Source of the DNA: Niallia endozanthoxylica
Lineage (GTDB): Bacteria; Bacillota; Bacilli; Bacillales; Cytobacillaceae
DNA length: 64,000 nt
Reading direction: 5' to 3'
NCBI RefSeq assembly: GCF_008710145.1
Contig: NZ_VYKL01000022.1
Coordinates: forward strand, 124,001 to 188,000
Shown: in pieces, positions 24,864 through 34,477 of the stretch
Numbering within the stretch: position 1 is the first letter of the stretch
Layout of the letters: each line of letters opens with the position of its first letter
The notes under the pieces: model-generated
The model's database searches: none
Told to the model about the DNA's origin: nothing
What the model saw: the letters and a program-made list of their open reading frames with translations, nothing else
Position numbers and translations under genes: made by a program

Positions 24864-25160
24864 ATGAGAGAAATGACTGCAAAAGAAGTAGAAACATTAT
24901 TTAATGAAGGAAAGACATTAAATATCATTGATGTACGCGAAGTGGATGAAGTAGCAGCCGGAAAAGTTCCAGGTGCAGTTCATATTCCTTTAGGATTAGT
25001 GGAGTTTCGTATGCATGAATTAGATAAAGCAAAAGAGTATATCATGGTTTGCCGTTCAGGAGCTAGAAGCGGCCGTGCAACGCAATTTCTTGAAAGCTAT
25101 GGATTTAACGTGATAAACATGGTTGGTGGAATGCTTGCTTGGGAAGGTAAAGTTGAATAA
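24864..25160 (+). CDS. Single-domain rhodanese
   Basis: This 98-residue rhodanese has the full active loop CRSGARSG with the catalytic Cys near residue 63 and DVREVDEVAAGKVPGAVHIPLG as the substrate-side motif. It is a cytoplasmic sulfurtransferase. It follows the DsrE gene after about 110 bases and is preceded by AGGAGG. It probably loads sulfur onto the neighbouring TusA domains. Confidence 0.88.
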   Translation: MREMTAKEVETLFNEGKTLNIIDVREVDEVAAGKVPGAVHIPLGLVEFRMHELDKAKEYIMVCRSGARSGRATQFLESYGFNVINMVGGMLAWEGKVE

Positions 25161-25177
25161 ATTTTTTTCGTAAAAAT

Positions 25178-25195
25178 AATACCCCAATATGTATA
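25178..25195 (+). promoter_or_regulatory. Degenerate CstR-like half-site (site 4)
   Basis: AATACCCC, AATA, TGTAT: a good left half-site with a poor right half, directly ahead of the TusA-rhodanese gene. Confidence 0.3.
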
Positions 25196-25213
25196 AAAAC
25201 AGGAGGCTTTAAA

Positions 25214-25783
25214 ATGGAGAACTTAAAAGCAAACGTAATTTTAGACGCAAAAGGATTGGCGTGCCCAATGCCGATTGTGAAAACAAAAAAGTCAATGAAT
25301 ACTTTAGAGGCAGGGCAAGTATTAGAAGTTCAAGCAACAGATAAAGGATCCAAATCTGACATAAAGGCATGGGCTCAAAGTTCAGGACATCAGTATTTAG
25401 GAACGATTGAAGAAGGGGAAGTGCTAAAACATTATCTTCGTAAATCTTCTGATGATGAGACATCTGAGAAAAAGCATCCACACATCATTAAAAATGAAGA
25501 GTTAGAAAAAAAACTTGAGACAAATGAAAACATCGTGGTGTTGGATGTAAGAGAAGCTGCAGAATATGCATTTAACCATATTCCAAATGCTATTAATATT
25601 CCTTTAGGTGAATTAGAAGACCGTTTAAATGAATTAAATAAAGAAAATGAAATCTTTGTGGTTTGTCGTACAGCTAGCCGCAGTGATCTTGCTGCGCAAA
25701 AGTTATCTGAAAAAGGGTTTACCAATGTGAGCAATGTTGTTCCGGGAATGAGTCAATGGTCTGGTCAGACAACGGGTATTTAG
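25214..25783 (+). CDS. yrkF: TusA-rhodanese fusion, YrkF-like (paralogue 2)
   Basis: This 189-residue protein has a TusA domain (Cys17 in LACPMP) followed by a rhodanese domain with the loop VVCRTASRSD. It is the same architecture as the protein at 20513 and most of the sequence is conserved. AGGAGG precedes the start. It stands next to the rhodanese-MBL gene, as yrkF stands near yrkH in B. subtilis. The two fusion proteins may serve different sulfur sources. Confidence 0.88.
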   Translation: MENLKANVILDAKGLACPMPIVKTKKSMNTLEAGQVLEVQATDKGSKSDIKAWAQSSGHQYLGTIEEGEVLKHYLRKSSDDETSEKKHPHIIKNEELEKKLETNENIVVLDVREAAEYAFNHIPNAINIPLGELEDRLNELNKENEIFVVCRTASRSDLAAQKLSEKGFTNVSNVVPGMSQWSGQTTGI

Positions 25784-25804
25784 TAATTTTTTTTGAAACT
25801 AAAA

Positions 25805-25820
25805 ATACTATAGGGGGTAA
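25805..25820 (+). promoter_or_regulatory. Degenerate CstR-like site overlapping RBS (site 5)
   Basis: ATAC (25805-25808), TATAGG, GGGTAA resemble the core of site 1. The GGGGG of this stretch is also the ribosome-binding site of the gene at 25827, which may explain part of the similarity. Confidence 0.3.
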
Positions 25821-25826
25821 TTGGGG

Positions 25827-26963
25827 ATGACTTTAAAAGTAATGACTGCCAAACAACTGGCTGAAAAGGTATTAAATAAAGAAACATTGTTTATTTTGGA
25901 TGTCCGCAATGAAAGTGATTTTCGTGATTGGAAAGTAGAAGGAGAAAATTTTCGATATGTAAATGTTCCATATTTCGAGTTAATTGATGGGATTGAACCA
26001 ATTGCTAATCAAATTCCTCAAAATCAAGATGTGCTTGTGATTTGTGCTAAAGGCGGATCTTCTGTATTTGTTGGAGAACAATTAGTTGATGCTGGCTTTA
26101 ATCATATTTACACATTAGAAGACGGGATGCAGGCTTGGAGCCAGTACTTAGAAAAGGTAAAAGTATATGAAGATAAAAACCTAAAGGTATTCCAATTTAT
26201 CCGCGTAGGTAAAGGCTGCTTATCGTACATGGTTGTATCTGGTCAGGAAGCTCTCATTGTTGATCCCGCACGTTTTGTAGATGATTACGTAAAAGCTGCG
26301 GAAAAAGAAGGAGCAAAAATTACTCATATTGTCGATTCTCATTTACACGCTGATCATATCTCAGGTGGTAACATGCTGGCTGAATTGACAGGTGCAAAAT
26401 ATTATATTATGAAGAGTGAAGGTGCTGTATTTAATTTTGAGGCATTAGAAAATTATCAAAAGATTGAGTTCGAGCAAGTACAGCTTGAAGTCTTAGCTGT
26501 AAAAACACCTGGACATACACCAGGCAGCGTATCATTTCTTGTGAATGATAAACTTTTATTCTCAGGTGATACTATTTTTATTAGTGGATTAGGTCGTCCT
26601 GACCTTGGAAATAAAGTACGTGAATGGGCAAATGACTTGTTTCATACTGTTCATAACAAGGTATCAGAAATTGCTGATGATGTGATTGTACTCCCTGGCC
26701 ACTATGCTGACCTGGATACTGAAATCAACTCAGCTGGGTATATTGGAGATACGCTTGGAAAGATTAGAAAACGCAATGAAAATATGTTTAAGGCTACAAA
26801 AGATGAATTTCTCAATCGTGTTGAAAAGTCAGCAAGTTCAGTTAAACCACCAAATTTTGAAGAGATTGTTGCAATTAATCGTGGAGTAGAAAAAGTTGAT
26901 TCTGTTAAAATGCAAGAGTTGGAAATCGGGCCTAACCGTTGTGCTGTTCATCATGCTGAATAA
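25827..26963 (+). CDS. yrkH: Rhodanese-MBL persulfide dioxygenase-like protein, YrkH-like (paralogue 2)
   Basis: This 378-residue fusion has a rhodanese domain (Cys73 in VICAKGGSS) then an MBL domain with [12 protein letters not shown] as metal site. It shares architecture and length with the protein at 21523. The start ATG 25827 is nine bases after GGGGG; a TTG at 25821 is less likely. It probably oxidises persulfides with release of sulfite, which the TauE-type exporter two genes downstream could remove. Confidence 0.88.
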   Translation: MTLKVMTAKQLAEKVLNKETLFILDVRNESDFRDWKVEGENFRYVNVPYFELIDGIEPIANQIPQNQDVLVICAKGGSSVFVGEQLVDAGFNHIYTLEDGMQAWSQYLEKVKVYEDKNLKVFQFIRVGKGCLSYMVVSGQEALIVDPARFVDDYVKAAEKEGAKITHIVDSHLHADHISGGNMLAELTGAKYYIMKSEGAVFNFEALENYQKIEFEQVQLEVLAVKTPGHTPGSVSFLVNDKLLFSGDTIFISGLGRPDLGNKVREWANDLFHTVHNKVSEIADDVIVLPGHYADLDTEINSAGYIGDTLGKIRKRNENMFKATKDEFLNRVEKSASSVKPPNFEEIVAINRGVEKVDSVKMQELEIGPNRCAVHHAE

Positions 26964-26980
26964 TAGGAGGTAAATAAAAA

Positions 26981-27208
26981 ATGAATGCAGCGAAAGTATT
27001 AGATGCTAAAGGCTTGGCTTGTCCAATGCCGATTGTGAAAACAAAAAAAGCCATAAATGAACTTGAATCAGGTCAAGTGTTAGAAATCCATACAACAGAC
27101 AAAGGGGCCAAAAATGATCTTACAGCCTGGGCAAAATCAGGTGGACACAATCTTCTAAAACACGAAGAAGATAATGATGTATTAAAATTTTGGATTCAAA
27201 AAGGATAA
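26981..27208 (+). CDS. yrkI: TusA-like sulfur carrier, YrkI-like (paralogue 2)
   Basis: This 75-residue TusA-family protein carries Cys13 in GLACPMP. It lies 17 bases after the rhodanese-MBL gene and is coupled to it. It differs from the TusA at 23976 at about ten positions, mostly near the C-terminus. It should carry persulfide sulfur to the neighbouring enzyme domains. Confidence 0.88.
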   Translation: MNAAKVLDAKGLACPMPIVKTKKAINELESGQVLEIHTTDKGAKNDLTAWAKSGGHNLLKHEEDNDVLKFWIQKG

Positions 27209-27256
27209 AAATAAAGGGAGCTGTAATAGGTTCCCTTTTCTAAAAAGGAGGAAGAG

Positions 27257-28033
27257 ATGGATATTAGTTTGATAATCACGATCTTCCTAATTGGATTTAT
27301 AGGTTCATTTATTTCAGGGATGTTAGGAATAGGTGGAGCTATTATTAACTTCCCAATGTTATTATATATTCCAGCTGCTTTTGGGGTAGGACATTTTACG
27401 GCACATGAGGTTTCAGGAATTACAGCTGTACAGGTTTTCTTTGCTACAATCGGTGGTGTTTTTGCTTACCGCAAAGGTGGCTATATTAACAAAACTTTGA
27501 TTGTCTACATGGGGATTAGTATTCTGATTGGAAGTTTGATTGGCGGGCTCGGCTCCACGCACATGACCGAAAGCGGAGTGAATATTGTTTATGGAATTTT
27601 AGCGTTGCTTGCCGTTATCATGATGATTGTACCAAAAAAAGGTATTGATGATATTTCATTAGACCAAGTGAAATTTAACAAGTGGCTTGCCGCAATTCTA
27701 GCATTTATTGTCGGGATTGGAGCAGGTATTGTGGGTGCTGGAGGAGCATTTTTGCTAGTTCCCATTATGCTTGTCGTATTAAAGGTACCGACAAGAATGA
27801 CTATTGCTTCCTCCTTAGCGATTACACTCATTTCATCTATTGGTGCTATTACTGGTAAAATCTCAACAGGACAAGTAGAAATTCTTCCTTCTCTTATAAT
27901 GGTTGCAGCTAGTTTACTTGCCGCTCCACTGGGAGCAAATGTTGGAAAAAGGATGAATACAAAAGTATTACAAATCATTATGGGAGTATTAATCTTGGCT
28001 ACTGCAATAAAGACATGGGTGGATATTTTATAA
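27257..28033 (+). CDS. yrkJ: TauE/SafE-family sulfite or sulfur-anion exporter, YrkJ-like
   Basis: This 258-residue membrane protein of the TauE/SafE (DUF81) family has about eight hydrophobic segments and two GIGGA-type repeats ([13 protein letters not shown] and [15 protein letters not shown]). Members in cst and yrk operons are thought to export sulfite or related anions made by persulfide oxidation. AGGAGG precedes the start. It closes the enzymatic part of the operon. Confidence 0.87.
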   Translation: MDISLIITIFLIGFIGSFISGMLGIGGAIINFPMLLYIPAAFGVGHFTAHEVSGITAVQVFFATIGGVFAYRKGGYINKTLIVYMGISILIGSLIGGLGSTHMTESGVNIVYGILALLAVIMMIVPKKGIDDISLDQVKFNKWLAAILAFIVGIGAGIVGAGGAFLLVPIMLVVLKVPTRMTIASSLAITLISSIGAITGKISTGQVEILPSLIMVAASLLAAPLGANVGKRMNTKVLQIIMGVLILATAIKTWVDIL

Positions 28034-28092
28034 GCTTAATGGATATTCAGAAAAAGGTTAGTAAACGATAACAATGATAGGAGGGATTAATT

Positions 28093-28311
28093 ATGTTTGA
28101 TGGAATGAATGACGATGAAAAGGAAAAACTTGAAGAAGTTCTTAAACATTCAATTGAAACCGAAGAAGATTTAATGCGTACTTATCTGATAAGTGCTGAG
28201 AGGGTTCAAGATGATGATGAGCTAAAAGAACGTCTTGAAAATTTTGCACAAGGAAATGCGAAACGGACGAAGCAACTGATTGATGAGCTGAAGGAATTGA
28301 AGGAAGATTAG
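28093..28311 (+). CDS. Small helical protein of unknown function
   Basis: This 72-residue highly charged protein looks fully helical, with a SIETEEDLMRTYLISAERV stretch reminiscent of one ferritin-like hairpin. It has no cysteine. GGAGGG precedes the start, and a strong terminator closes the transcript just behind it. No family is recognised. It may be part of the sulfur operon because only 60 bases separate it from the exporter gene. Confidence 0.65.
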   Translation: MFDGMNDDEKEKLEEVLKHSIETEEDLMRTYLISAERVQDDDELKERLENFAQGNAKRTKQLIDELKELKED

Positions 28312-28327
28312 ATGCGGGCAAGTTACT

Positions 28328-28362
28328 AAAAGAGAGCTGATTTCAAGAATCGGCTCTCTTTT
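28328..28362. terminator. Bidirectional terminator
   Basis: AAAAGAGAGC pairs with GCTCTCTTTT and the stem extends through GATT/AATC. It lies between the sulfur operon and the convergent cysQ gene. Confidence 0.85.
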
Positions 28363-28368
28363 AATAGA

Positions 28369-29166
28369 TTAACGCACGATAAACCAGTTATTTACAAGCT
28401 GTTCTTTATTATACAGCAATGGTTGATTGGTTTTGGCATCAACAACTTCTCCTCCGGCCGCTTCAACAATAGCCTGACCTGCTGCTGTATCCCATTCCAT
28501 TGTTGGGGCAAAGCGAGGATAGACATTAGCCTTTCCTTCTGCTACTAGACAGAATTTCAATGAGCTTCCTGCAGAGATCATCTCAACCTCGGCATGTTCT
28601 TTTTTTAGATTCTCAACAAATGCTTCTGTTTCAGAAGATAAATGAGAGCGGCTGGCAACCACCTTATATGAACCCTCATGACCGACTGCGACTTTATCAG
28701 ACACTGCTAATAAGTTCTGCTCTGATTTAAGCTGATGGTTGCTGTAGCGGTTTACTTTAAAAGCTCCAAGCTGGTTTGAAAAATACATTTCATCCTTAAC
28801 AGGAACGTAAATAACACCTAAGATTGGCTTCTGATTATGAGCAAGTGCAATATTTACCGTGAATTCTCCATTGCGATTTACAAATTCCTTCGTACCATCT
28901 AAAGGGTCGACAATCCAAAGAGTTTCCCACTTTTTTCTTTCTTCAAAGGGAAGGTGCTGACCCTCTTCGCTTAGTATAGGAATGGAGGGGTAGAGCTGCT
29001 CCAAGTGTTTAACAATCATTTCGTGTGATTTTTGATCAGCTAATGTGAGAGGTGAGGCATCCTCTTTTGTTTCAACTTGAAAGTCAGTATCATACACTTC
29101 TAAAATCTTTTGCCCAGCTTCATAGGCAGCTTTCGTTATATCAAGAATTTTAATAGATTCAATCAT
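28369..29166 (-). CDS. cysQ: 3'(2'),5'-bisphosphate nucleotidase CysQ
   Basis: This 265-residue member of the inositol-monophosphatase superfamily has the metal-binding motifs EEG, DPLDGTKEF and a later EWDTAAGQAIVEAAGG. CysQ removes PAP, the byproduct of sulfate assimilation. ATG 29166 is preferred, since the ATG at 29175 directly abuts the AAGG site. Its place beside the persulfide genes fits sulfur metabolism but may be chance. It has no signal peptide. Confidence 0.88.
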   Translation of the reverse strand: MIESIKILDITKAAYEAGQKILEVYDTDFQVETKEDASPLTLADQKSHEMIVKHLEQLYPSIPILSEEGQHLPFEERKKWETLWIVDPLDGTKEFVNRNGEFTVNIALAHNQKPILGVIYVPVKDEMYFSNQLGAFKVNRYSNHQLKSEQNLLAVSDKVAVGHEGSYKVVASRSHLSSETEAFVENLKKEHAEVEMISAGSSLKFCLVAEGKANVYPRFAPTMEWDTAAGQAIVEAAGGEVVDAKTNQPLLYNKEQLVNNWFIVR

Positions 29167-29322
29167 TTTAATCATCCTTAAAGTTATTTAGTTGCTTTCC
29201 TTTTCAAAATAATGAAATAATAATATGTATGGAGAATCTTGAGAAAAAAGAATTAATGTTAATTCTACATAAAAGGGAATCATCCTGCAAATGAATGATT
29301 TTATGAATCGGAGGTAATGAAA

Positions 29323-30093
29323 ATGGATTTACAGCTAGCCGGTAAAAAAGCGCTTATTACAGGCGGAAGCCGCGGCATTGGGAAAGCGGTTGCACGCCAG
29401 CTCGCATTAGAGGGTGTTGATTGTGTTATTTGTTCCAGAAGTGAAGCGGCTTTAAAAGAAACAGCCCGAGAAATTAGTGAGGAAACAGGAAGGAATATTT
29501 ACCCTGTCACAGCTGATTTGGGGAATTCTGAATCCATTCAAAGATTGGTAGAGACTGCCGTAGATTTATTAGGCGGTATTGATATTTTGATAAACAACGG
29601 AGCTCGCGTAAGCGGTAAAGAACCTGAAGGATTTAATGAAGTTAGTGATGAATTGATTTTAAAAGATTTTGAGGAAAAGTTCCTCGGCTATTTCCGATGT
29701 ACAAGGGCTGTTGCTCCTTATATGAAGGAAAATAATTGGGGCCGGATTATTAACGTGAGCGGCTTGGCTGCCAGAATGGCCGGCAGTGTTAGTGCTGGGG
29801 CGCGAAATGTATCGGTTGTTCATCTAACGAAGACTTCATCAATTGAATTGGGAAAATACGGAATTAATGTGAATGCTGTTTATCCAGGATTTACAGAAAC
29901 GGAAACTATTAATGATCGAATTCCAAATGAAGAGGACAGGAAGAAGCTTGCCAGCATGAATTCAATCGGCCGTCTAGTCAATGCGCAGGATGTGGCAAAT
30001 GTCATAACCTTCCTAGCATCGCCGCTATCTGTCTCTATTAGCGGTGAAGTGCTGTCTTTAACCGGCGGTACAGGAAACGCTGTTCATTATTAA
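29323..30093 (+). CDS. SDR-family protein lacking catalytic Tyr/Lys
   Basis: This 256-residue short-chain dehydrogenase-like protein has the cofactor motif TGGSRGIG (13-20), NNGAR and the active-site Ser146. The catalytic YxxxK is absent: the expected positions are Ala158 and Asn162 in SAGARNVSVVHLTK. Spacing to Ser146 and to the following helix is normal, so this is substitution, not misalignment. NAD(P) binding may persist without normal reductase activity. ATG 29323 is chosen by spacing to GGAGG; ATG 29317 is only two bases from it. It is a single gene. Confidence 0.83.
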   Translation: MDLQLAGKKALITGGSRGIGKAVARQLALEGVDCVICSRSEAALKETAREISEETGRNIYPVTADLGNSESIQRLVETAVDLLGGIDILINNGARVSGKEPEGFNEVSDELILKDFEEKFLGYFRCTRAVAPYMKENNWGRIINVSGLAARMAGSVSAGARNVSVVHLTKTSSIELGKYGINVNAVYPGFTETETINDRIPNEEDRKKLASMNSIGRLVNAQDVANVITFLASPLSVSISGEVLSLTGGTGNAVHY

Positions 30094-30168
30094 TGCTTTG
30101 GTTAAGGGGGCTGTTGAAATCCGCCCTTTAATTATTTTTTTAATTAGCTTTATTTAGCAACATTGTTG

Positions 30169-30311
30169 ATTTTTGACTCATCTAAAGCTGTATGGTTATG
30201 AAATGACAGGAGAAAATACATTTTCTCCTGTCATTTCATAACCATACAGCAACCTTTCAGCATAGCTGAAAGGCGTGAGAAATGGATATTTCTCACGGAT
30301 GAGTCAAAAAT
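30169..30311. repeat. Multi-hairpin MITE-like element (long form)
   Basis: Terminal inverted repeats of 14 bases (ATTTTTGACTCATC at 30169-30182, its complement at 30298-30311) enclose three further hairpins. The first is a 31-bp perfect stem with a two-base loop (30187-30250), the second a 9-bp stem (30253-30273), the third a 10-bp stem (30274-30297). The outer arms and the third hairpin recur at 41775-41828. There is no coding capacity. Confidence 0.85.
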
Positions 30312-30345
30312 CTGACTTATCAACATTATTGATTAGCATAGCCTT

Positions 30346-32574
30346 TTAACTAAGTGAATTTTTAAAGTGATAAAGTTTTTTTAAGCTGATTAATTTGTTA
30401 AGACCTTTTTTAATCGTTGATGTTTCCTCTATCTTTTTAACTTCTATCTGTCTGGAACGAGAAGCTTGTTTACAGAGTTCAAGCTGGCTGTTGATTTGAT
30501 CTTCCACGGCTTTATTTTGTACATAATGATATACTCCTAATGAATCCTGCTCACGGGCTTTTGTATTATCAGATAATATAATCTCAAGCCATCTATAAAT
30601 TCTTGCTTTTAAATGGTCTTTAAGAATGGGAAATAAGATTTCTACTCGATTTTCCATATTTCTCGTCATCATATCTGCAGATGATAAATAGATTTTTTGC
30701 TCTCCATGATGGTGAAAATAATAGATCCGGGTGTGCTCGAGGAACCTGCCCACGATACTCCGAACGGTGATATTTTCGCTGATATCTTTTATTCCTGGAC
30801 GTAAACAGCATATTCCCCGGACAATGAGGTCAATCTTTACGCCTGCAATGGATGCCTCGTAAAGCTTCATGATGATTGTCTTATCGGTCAGCGAGTTCAT
30901 TTTCGCAATAAAATACCCGTCACCAAATTGTTTATGGAAGGAAATTTCCTTATCAATCAGTTGGATAAATTCATTCCGAATATCATGCGGCGATACTATT
31001 AGGTGATGATAGGATGGCTTTTCCGTATGTCCGCTTAAGTAATTAAAAAAGTTTGATGCATCAATGCCGATTTGTTCATTCGTTGTAATTAATCCCATGT
31101 CTGTATAGATTCTTGCTGTTGCATCATTATAATTGCCTGTACCTAAATGAACAAAGCGCTCAATTTTATTTTTCCTGCGACGGACTACAAGTGTTATTTT
31201 GCTGTGAGTTTTTAAGTGTGTCATTCCATATATAACATGACAGCCGGCCTTTTCCAGTTCTTTTGCCCATTGGACATTATTTTTTTCATCAAATCTTGCT
31301 TTTAATTCCACTAGCACCGTGACTTGTTTTCCATTTTCAGCAGCGCGCTCGAGACTTTTAATGATCGGAGAGTTTCCGCTTACTCGGTAAAGCGTTTGTT
31401 TAATTGCCATTACATCAGGGTCATCCGCTGCCTGTGAGATAAAGTCGACGATGGGTTCAAATGATTCGTAAGGGTGATGGAACAGAAGATCCTCACTGAG
31501 TGCCGCTTCAAAAATATCCTTCTTTCCGATTAAGTCCTCTGGAACTTGTGGAATAAAAGTTTCATAGACTAAGTGTTCATGGCTGGCTTGAATCGTATTG
31601 TAGAAAGAAAATAAGAAGGTTAAATCAAGTGGTGCTTGAACAAAATACACATCCTTTTGATGGATTTCCAGTTCTTCAACTAAATAATCTACTACTTGCT
31701 GATCATGGAGCTGACTTTGAACTTCTAATCTTACACATGCTCCCCATTTACGTTTTTTCAATTCCTCTTCAATTTCACGTAAAAGATCATCGGCACCTTC
31801 TTCATGAATCGTTAAATCCGCATTACGGGTAATACGAAAAGGTGTAACAGATTGAATATCATAGCCCATAAATAAGGTATCGATAAACTCAGCAATAACC
31901 TGCTCGAGCAGTACAAATCGTCTTATATTATTTTTAGAAGGCAGTTCAATATAGCGCTTAATAACAGACGGGACCTGAACAATGGCCATTTTAGTTTCGG
32001 TGTGATTTCTGCTGTTTTCATTTTGCTCACACAGGACAATGGCTAGATTGAGCGACTTATTCAGAAGCATTGGAAAAGGCCGATAAGCATCTATTGCCAT
32101 AGGTGTGAGGACAGGAAAGATATGTTCATGAAAATGCTTTTCTAAGAAAGAATAATCAGCTCTGGAGATTTCCTGAATTGGGATGATTTTCACACGTTCT
32201 TTTTCTAACAGAGGGGTTAATACATGTAAGTATGTCTTGTCGTGCTGTTCAATTAATTTATGGGCAATATTAGAAATAGCAGATAATTGCTCTGCAGGTG
32301 TAAGGCCAGCCTTGTTCTCAGGGCGGTTAAATCCGGCTTTCAACTGATCGAGTAGGCCTGCAACACGAACCATGAAGAATTCATCTAAATTTGAACTGAA
32401 AATCGCCATAAATTTATACCGTTCAAGCAGTGGATTTCGTTCATCCATTGCTTCTTCCAATACTCTTTGGTTGAAATCAAGCCAGCTTAATTCTCTATTA
32501 TTATAATAAGAAGGATTGCCTAAATGGAGTAAGGGGTCTTCATGTTTTATTTCAATTGGTGCGTTCATGTTCAT
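30346..32574 (-). CDS. ppk1: Polyphosphate kinase Ppk1
   Basis: This 742-residue enzyme reversibly makes polyphosphate from ATP. It shows the N-terminal NRELSWLDFNQRVLEEA, the middle domain, and two phospholipase-D-like catalytic domains with MTHLKTHSKITLVVRR, the segment expected to hold the autophosphorylated His, and HLGTGNYND. The length is normal for the family. ATG 32574 or 32568 are both possible behind AGGAG. It is monocistronic, and no ppx gene adjoins it. Confidence 0.93.
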   Translation of the reverse strand: MNMNAPIEIKHEDPLLHLGNPSYYNNRELSWLDFNQRVLEEAMDERNPLLERYKFMAIFSSNLDEFFMVRVAGLLDQLKAGFNRPENKAGLTPAEQLSAISNIAHKLIEQHDKTYLHVLTPLLEKERVKIIPIQEISRADYSFLEKHFHEHIFPVLTPMAIDAYRPFPMLLNKSLNLAIVLCEQNENSRNHTETKMAIVQVPSVIKRYIELPSKNNIRRFVLLEQVIAEFIDTLFMGYDIQSVTPFRITRNADLTIHEEGADDLLREIEEELKKRKWGACVRLEVQSQLHDQQVVDYLVEELEIHQKDVYFVQAPLDLTFLFSFYNTIQASHEHLVYETFIPQVPEDLIGKKDIFEAALSEDLLFHHPYESFEPIVDFISQAADDPDVMAIKQTLYRVSGNSPIIKSLERAAENGKQVTVLVELKARFDEKNNVQWAKELEKAGCHVIYGMTHLKTHSKITLVVRRRKNKIERFVHLGTGNYNDATARIYTDMGLITTNEQIGIDASNFFNYLSGHTEKPSYHHLIVSPHDIRNEFIQLIDKEISFHKQFGDGYFIAKMNSLTDKTIIMKLYEASIAGVKIDLIVRGICCLRPGIKDISENITVRSIVGRFLEHTRIYYFHHHGEQKIYLSSADMMTRNMENRVEILFPILKDHLKARIYRWLEIILSDNTKAREQDSLGVYHYVQNKAVEDQINSQLELCKQASRSRQIEVKKIEETSTIKKGLNKLISLKKLYHFKNSLS

Positions 32575-32580
32575 CTATCT

Positions 32581-32891
32581 CCTATCTCTCAAGATGAGTT
32601 CAAAAAAGTCAGGAAAATCTTCTTAAGAAGCGCTTTATTGTAGAAGATAAAAAGAGTATAGTTAATTGTCGTGACTGCTGGAACTGCAAATACAATATGT
32701 AATGCAGAATGCAGGCGAGATATACTTATACTTTGTTTCCTTGTCACTTTTTTGAACAATATATTTAAGTTATATTAAAAATATCAAAATAAGGTAAATA
32801 TTATGTATGAGGATTGTAAATCTTCTGTTAATTTTTGTCGAAAGTTGTTGAAAGATTGGTTGCAAAATATCATAGAGAATGAGGTTAGTTA
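32581..32891. other. Intergenic region between divergent ppk1 and dbpA
   Basis: This AT-rich spacer must hold promoters for both genes. No palindromic operator or leader structure was recognised with confidence. Confidence 0.4.
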
Positions 32892-34337
32892 ATGAGTGAA
32901 TTAATCTTTAATAATTATAACATAGGTGAAGAAATTATCAGAGCCATTACGGCTATGAATTATGTAAGCCCAACAGAAGTTCAGCGTAAAGTGATACCGA
33001 TCGCATTAGATAAAAAGGATTTGGTTGTATCATCTCAAACAGGAAGCGGAAAGACGGCTGCTTTTGGCATACCTATATGTGAGATGGTGGAGTGGGAGGA
33101 GAATAAGCCACAGTGCCTCATTTTGACCCCAACGCGGGAACTTGCCGCACAGATAAAAGAGGATATTACTAATATTGGAAGATTTAAACGGATTAAAGCG
33201 GCGGCCATTTACGGTAAGCAATCCTTTGCGAAGCAAAAGCTTGAGCTAAAGCAAAAAACGCATGTTGTAGTTGGAACCCCAGGCCGGGTATTGGACCATA
33301 TTGAAAAAGGAACATTGGTCGTGGAAAAGCTCAAATTCCTTATCATCGATGAAGCGGATGAGATGCTGAATATGGGTTTCATCGACCAAGTAGAGAGCAT
33401 CATTCAAAAGCTTCCTACAGAACGAGTGACATCTGTTTTCTCGGCAACGATGCCAGAGGATATTAAACATCTCTGTCATACTTATATGAAGAATCCGGTT
33501 GAAATCTCAGTCGAAGCGACAGGCATCACTACTGAAAGGATTGACCATAACCTTCTAGAAGTAAAAGAAGAGGGGAAGTTTTCTCTTTTAAAGGACATAA
33601 CAATTGTTGAGAATCCGGATAGCTGTATTATTTTCTGCCGTACGCAGGAACGGGTTGATGATGTAATGGAAAGGCTAGATAGTGGCGGTTATCCATGTGA
33701 TAAGCTGCATGGCGGGATGTATCAGGAGGACCGGTTTGCTGTCATGGATGATTTTAAAAGAGGAGTGTTTCAATACCTTGTTGCAACAGATGTAGCTGCA
33801 AGAGGAATTGATATTGAGAACATTAATCTTGTTATTAATTACGATATTCCATTAGAAAAAGAAAGCTATGTGCACCGAACTGGCCGGACTGGCAGGGCGG
33901 GTAGAGCGGGGAAGGCTGTTACCTTTGTTACCCCTTATGAACAAAAGTATTTAGATGAAATTGAACAATATATAGGGTTTAAAATTCCTGTCATGACTCC
34001 GCCTGCAAAAGAGGAAGTAGAAAGCAGGAAGGCTGAGTTTATAGCAAAAATAAAAGCAGTGCCGGCTTTAAAGGAAGATAAAGGGGTAAAATTAAATCAA
34101 GATATAATGAAGTTGTATTTTAATGGAGGAAAGAAAAAGAAACTGAGAGCAGTAGATTTTGTCGGAACCATTGCTAAATTAGATGGCGTAAAAGCTGAAG
34201 ATATTGGAATCATCACAATCGAAGAAAATGCCTCCTTTGTTGAAATTTTAAATGGAAAAGGTCCCGCTGTACTAAATGCTATGAAGAATACCACTATTAA
34301 AGGCAAGCAGTTGAAGGTATATCAGGCAAATAAGTAA
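32892..34337 (+). CDS. dbpA: DEAD-box RNA helicase DbpA/YxiN
   Basis: This 481-residue helicase has the Q motif, [12 protein letters not shown] (motif I), DEAD (motif II), SAT (motif III) and [13 protein letters not shown] (motif VI). The C-terminal 75 residues form the DbpA RNA-binding domain, which in YxiN and DbpA recognises 23S rRNA hairpin 92. Its role is late assembly of the large ribosomal subunit. It is monocistronic. The ribosome-binding site (GAGG) is modest. Confidence 0.92.
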   Translation: MSELIFNNYNIGEEIIRAITAMNYVSPTEVQRKVIPIALDKKDLVVSSQTGSGKTAAFGIPICEMVEWEENKPQCLILTPTRELAAQIKEDITNIGRFKRIKAAAIYGKQSFAKQKLELKQKTHVVVGTPGRVLDHIEKGTLVVEKLKFLIIDEADEMLNMGFIDQVESIIQKLPTERVTSVFSATMPEDIKHLCHTYMKNPVEISVEATGITTERIDHNLLEVKEEGKFSLLKDITIVENPDSCIIFCRTQERVDDVMERLDSGGYPCDKLHGGMYQEDRFAVMDDFKRGVFQYLVATDVAARGIDIENINLVINYDIPLEKESYVHRTGRTGRAGRAGKAVTFVTPYEQKYLDEIEQYIGFKIPVMTPPAKEEVESRKAEFIAKIKAVPALKEDKGVKLNQDIMKLYFNGGKKKKLRAVDFVGTIAKLDGVKAEDIGIITIEENASFVEILNGKGPAVLNAMKNTTIKGKQLKVYQANK

Positions 34338-34400
34338 TGTTACTCTAGTAGAGGTTCAGAATGTTTAGGTTATTAATTTTTAAAAATTTATCCTAAAAAT

Positions 34401-34440
34401 AAACAATCTTGTTATTTTAATGAGAATAACAAGATTGTTT
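34401..34440. terminator. Bidirectional terminator
   Basis: A perfect 16-bp stem (34401-34416 with 34425-34440) and eight-base loop lie between the helicase and the convergent transporter gene. Confidence 0.88.
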
Positions 34441-34477
34441 AAGTGTTGTCTAACAACGAGAGAACAGTTTATGAAGG

